DNA of 40,908 nucleotides, taken from Lysobacter enzymogenes. GTDB lineage: Bacteria > Pseudomonadota > Gammaproteobacteria > Xanthomonadales > Xanthomonadaceae. This document shows, one piece after another, positions 38,519-40,908 of the stretch. Made by a program: the position numbers and the translations under genes. Under the pieces are notes generated by a model. The model searched no databases. It was given only the letters and a program-made list of their open reading frames with translations, and was not told the DNA's origin. Positions within the stretch are counted from its first letter, which is position 1, and each line of letters begins with the position of its first letter. The stretch is taken from assembly GCF_900106525.1 (NCBI RefSeq), contig NZ_FNOG01000007.1, forward strand, positions 1 to 40,908, given 5' to 3'.

Positions 38519-40324
38519 ATGAATGCCGCAGTCGATTCACTTCCCCCCGCCGGCGTCGCCCCGGCCGGGGATCCCGCCGCCGCCTTGCGCCGCTACGCCG
38601 GCCAGGGCATCCCGCCAGGCCTGCCGACCGCCTACACCGCCCTGCTGCCCGCCGACGGCCAGTGGGGGCGCGAGACGGTCATGCGCGCCTTCGTCGCCGA
38701 CGCCCTGCAACGCAACGGCATGGTGGTGGACGAGGACACCCTCGACGCCACCGTCGCCGCCGCGACCGTGCCCACCGGCGCGTTCGCCGGCGTCGAGTTC
38801 GAATGGAAGCTGCAGCCCGGCGAAAGCCGCGCCGACGGCCGCCCGAGCCCGCCGTTCCAGGGCTACTCGTTGCAAGTGCCGGCCGCGGCCCAGGAAGAAC
38901 TGGCCGCCTTCGCCAAGGAATGGGCGGCCCAGCACAACCCGCACGCGCCCGGCAGCGAGGACGCCCCGCTCAGGAAGCTCAAGGGCCTGGCCGGCGCCGC
39001 CGGCAAGTCCGACGTCCTGGAAACCCTGGAAGCGCTGGATGCGGCGATCAAGGCCGGCACCACCGCGCAACAGGCCGGCAAGCCGCTCGACGCGGTCGCG
39101 CTGAGCGCGGTGCTGGAGTTCGCCACCCGCAGCGGCCACGAGCGCGAGGCGGCCAAGCTGCTGGAGCGCTACACCGCGGTCAAGGGCATCACCACCGACG
39201 CGCGCGAGCTCAGCCAGCACGCCGGCCGCGTGTTCAACGGCCGCGACCCGGTCACCGGCAAGGCGCTGACCGCCGACGACCGCGTGAACTCCGCGTTCGA
39301 CCTGCTCAGCGGCGGCTTCAAGCTCGCCGGCAACATCGGCAGCACCGCCTTGCTGATGGGCGCGGGCAACTCCGGCCTGGTCGCCGGCCTGATCGGCGTC
39401 GCCCCGGTCGGTATCGCCGTGGTCGCGTTCGCGGCCGGCGCCTACCAGCTGATCAAGCACATCCGCGAAGCCATCCTCAAGCCGCAGTGGGACGAATTCC
39501 GCGAGCGCTTCCCGTTCGCCGAAGGCATGGAGCCCAAGCAGGCCATCACCGGGGTGATGCGGCAGATCGCCGGCATGCCCACCGACGGCCGCAACGCGCT
39601 GGCCACCGCCACCCGCATCATGGAAGGCATGGGCGAGAATCCGGAGACGCGCGAGCGTTTCCTGAGCTTCCTCAAGCAGAAGGTGCAGCCCGAATCGCTG
39701 GTGGACGCGCTCGCCAGCGGCCGCGGCGGCCTGCTCACCGAGCAACAGGCGATGCTGCTGGCGCAGGCGGCCAAGAGTTCGTCCAAGGAGTTCCTCGACC
39801 TGGAGCTCAAGGACGTCAAGCGCTACGTCAAGGACCGCGACGGCGAGCGCGAGCGCGGCACCTACCTGTTGCCGGCCGCGCAGCAGGAAGCGGCCAACCG
39901 CAACGGCAACAAGCTCGGCGGCGCGCTCGAGGAGGGCCTGCGCGTGGCCGGCATCCTCACCAGCGGCGGCAACGCGCTCAACGGCCAGTACCGCGACCTG
40001 CTCGACAAGCTCAAGGGCGTGGACCTGCCGAACAAGCTCGGCGAGCAGCAGCAGAAGAACCTCGCCGCGGCGCTGGTGCCGGCGGTGCGCGAAGGCGGCC
40101 TGAGCCAGGTCGACCACCTGATCGCGAGCAAGGACGGCAGCCGTCTGTTCGCGGTGCAGGGCGACCCGAACTCGCCGGACCGGCGCATGGTCGCGCTGGA
40201 CGTGGAAAAGGGCACGCAGCAGAGCATCGAAACCAGCAGCAAGCTCGCCGCACACCACGCCGCCAACGGCGGCGGCGGGCAGGATCCGCAGCAAAACCAG
40301 AACCAGGGCGGTCGCGGGTTCTGA
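38519..40324 (+). CDS. Putative type IV secretion effector (XVIPCD C-terminus) with colicin-like hydrophobic segment
   Basis: 601 residues from ATG 38519 (GGAG 9 nt upstream; an ATG at 38504 has no such site). No signal peptide. The C-terminal part (about 506-601) has the hallmarks of the Xanthomonadales VirD4-interacting domain: NLAAALVPAVREGGLSQVDH, IASKDGSRL, FAVQG (544-548), D.NSPDRRMVALDV, ETSSKLA, and a Gln-rich tail (QDPQQNQNQ). The middle has Lys268, then 44 residues without a charge (269-312, GNIGSTALLMGAGN...GVAPVGIAVVAFAAGAYQLI), then Lys313, like the helical hairpin of pore-forming colicins. The helical regions either side match nothing I know. Inference: a toxin delivered into rival bacteria by a type IV system encoded elsewhere. 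Codon use looks native. Confidence 0.85.
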   Translation: MNAAVDSLPPAGVAPAGDPAAALRRYAGQGIPPGLPTAYTALLPADGQWGRETVMRAFVADALQRNGMVVDEDTLDATVAAATVPTGAFAGVEFEWKLQPGESRADGRPSPPFQGYSLQVPAAAQEELAAFAKEWAAQHNPHAPGSEDAPLRKLKGLAGAAGKSDVLETLEALDAAIKAGTTAQQAGKPLDAVALSAVLEFATRSGHEREAAKLLERYTAVKGITTDARELSQHAGRVFNGRDPVTGKALTADDRVNSAFDLLSGGFKLAGNIGSTALLMGAGNSGLVAGLIGVAPVGIAVVAFAAGAYQLIKHIREAILKPQWDEFRERFPFAEGMEPKQAITGVMRQIAGMPTDGRNALATATRIMEGMGENPETRERFLSFLKQKVQPESLVDALASGRGGLLTEQQAMLLAQAAKSSSKEFLDLELKDVKRYVKDRDGERERGTYLLPAAQQEAANRNGNKLGGALEEGLRVAGILTSGGNALNGQYRDLLDKLKGVDLPNKLGEQQQKNLAAALVPAVREGGLSQVDHLIASKDGSRLFAVQGDPNSPDRRMVALDVEKGTQQSIETSSKLAAHHAANGGGGQDPQQNQNQGGRGF

Positions 40325-40353
40325 GTGCGGATGGCCGATGCCGGAGCCTGTCG

Positions 40354-40379
40354 GGCTTCGGCTTCGGCTTCGGCTTCGG
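40354..40379. repeat. hexanucleotide microsatellite (GGCTTC)4
   Basis: Four exact copies of GGCTTC plus two bases, 30 bp past the effector stop codon, outside any supported gene. Around it 40325-40526 is otherwise featureless. Confidence 0.85.
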
Positions 40380-40526
40380 AGCGGGTGCGGGTGCGGTCGC
40401 CGACGCGGGCGCGTGCCCATCGCGCGATGGCGATCGCAGAGCGAGTTCGTTCGTCGAGTTCGCTCGCCGAGTTGCAGGATCGGATCCACGGCGCCGATCA
40501 CAAGGCGCCGGCTGCGCATCGAACGG

Positions 40527-40604
40527 GCCCGCCGGCCCGATGCTTTTCGCTCCGGCCGCGATGCCTGCGGCCGGGTCCGATCGAAAAGCATCGGGCCGGC
40601 GGGC
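40527..40604. repeat. long compound hairpin, 23-bp perfect outer stem
   Basis: Outer arms 40527-40549 and 40582-40604 are exact reverse complements (GCCCGCCGGCCCGATGC... on the left). Inside, CCGGCCGC (40552-40559) pairs with GCGGCCGG (40567-40574) with a 7-nt loop. The 78-nt structure is about 200 bp past the effector gene. A short GCGTTTTCG follows on the plus strand. It may be a transcription end, the remains of a small mobile element, or a structured RNA. Confidence 0.88.
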
Positions 40605-40744
40605 TCGTGCGTTTTCGCCGCGTCGCTAGTTCAGTCGGCACGCGGCGTCCATCGCGCATAGCGCATCGGTCGGGCAGCGTTACCTGCGCAACGCCGCTTG
40701 CGCTCTCAAGCCGTGTTCCTCTGCCAGAACGTCACGCCCTGCCA

Positions 40745-40908
40745 GAACGTCATCCCCGCGCAGGCGGGGATCCAGGGCGTCATCGCGGCATGACTCTGAA
40801 GTCTCTGGATTTCCGCTTTCTCGGGGATGGCGGGGTGAGAGTGGTGCCGCGAACTCGAAAGAAACGCCGCGGAAGAAGCGCGGCGGAACCCACCTATCGT
40901 CATGCCCG
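40745..40908. repeat. GTCATCCCCGC elements at the right edge
   Basis: One full element (about 40747-40831) and the first bases of another at the window end (GTCATGCCCG), with a conserved spacer between. CTGCCAGAACGTCA occurs at 40721-40734 and 40740-40753, the second copy running into the element. No gene is seen in 40325-40908. Confidence 0.88.

Noticed and set aside
40338-40661. Plus-strand frame after the effector as an immunity gene
   Set aside because: It begins with the translated GGCTTC microsatellite, is Arg-rich and runs through the long hairpin; no signal peptide, membrane helix or ribosome site.

Overview
The window looks like chromosomal DNA from a high-GC gammaproteobacterium of the family Xanthomonadaceae (Lysobacteraceae), most likely Lysobacter or a close relative. 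This is inferred from very high GC, a polA-downstream small RNA with C-rich loops as in Xanthomonas, abundant REP-type palindromes of the GTAGGAGCG type, many secreted peptidases, and a protein ending in a domain that resembles the Xanthomonadales type IV secretion signal (XVIPCD). No rRNA, tRNA, phage, transposase or CRISPR was found.

Layout. 1-6580: four minus-strand genes (DUF885 hydrolase, Coa1-like membrane protein, dipeptidyl peptidase IV, YfcG-type glutathione transferase), then a divergent YqhA-family membrane protein. 6622-9992: a REP pair, a secreted HExxH metallopeptidase (minus) and uvrD (plus). 10025-13934: a REP pair, then a TonB-dependent receptor divergent from a beta-propeller phytase-like lipoprotein, a probable phytate or organic-phosphate uptake locus. 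13940-16104: an unknown lipoprotein, a GNAT acetyltransferase and a DUF2782 lipoprotein, separated by two repeat families. 16234-20578: polA, an sX13-like small RNA, and hemF on the opposite strand. 20661-23561: a 114-bp-period REP array and a secreted S9 peptidase. 23562-24653: about 1.1 kb without genes, made of a G-rich tract and several palindromic elements. 24654-27090: cydAB quinol oxidase. 27436-29064: secreted subtilase. 29323-32959: ycgL overlapping a large membrane ankyrin-repeat gene. 32971-33228: second 114-bp REP array. 33263-35104: Kef-type antiporter (minus). 35376-38262: small exported proteins (TonB-C-like, SubB/PltB-like, a two-FN3-like-domain protein, a 53-residue lipoprotein). 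38519-40324: candidate XVIPCD effector with a 44-residue uncharged hydrophobic segment. 40325-40908: a long perfect hairpin and more palindromic repeats.

Themes. Extracytoplasmic peptide and phosphate scavenging is strongly represented (DPP IV, two further peptidases, a subtilase, DUF885, phytase plus TonB receptor). Haem and low-oxygen respiration appear twice (hemF, whose promoter carries an FNR/ANR-like palindrome, and cydAB). uvrD, polA and hemF each have a TAnAAT-type -10 hexamer 6-7 nt before the start codon, predicting leaderless mRNAs. REP pairs lie in the gaps between convergent genes, where they could act as bidirectional transcription ends. The strongest candidate for something new is the XVIPCD-type protein at 38519-40324. 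Its N-terminal part matches no toxin family I recognise, it contains a colicin-like hydrophobic segment, and it has no obvious cognate immunity gene.
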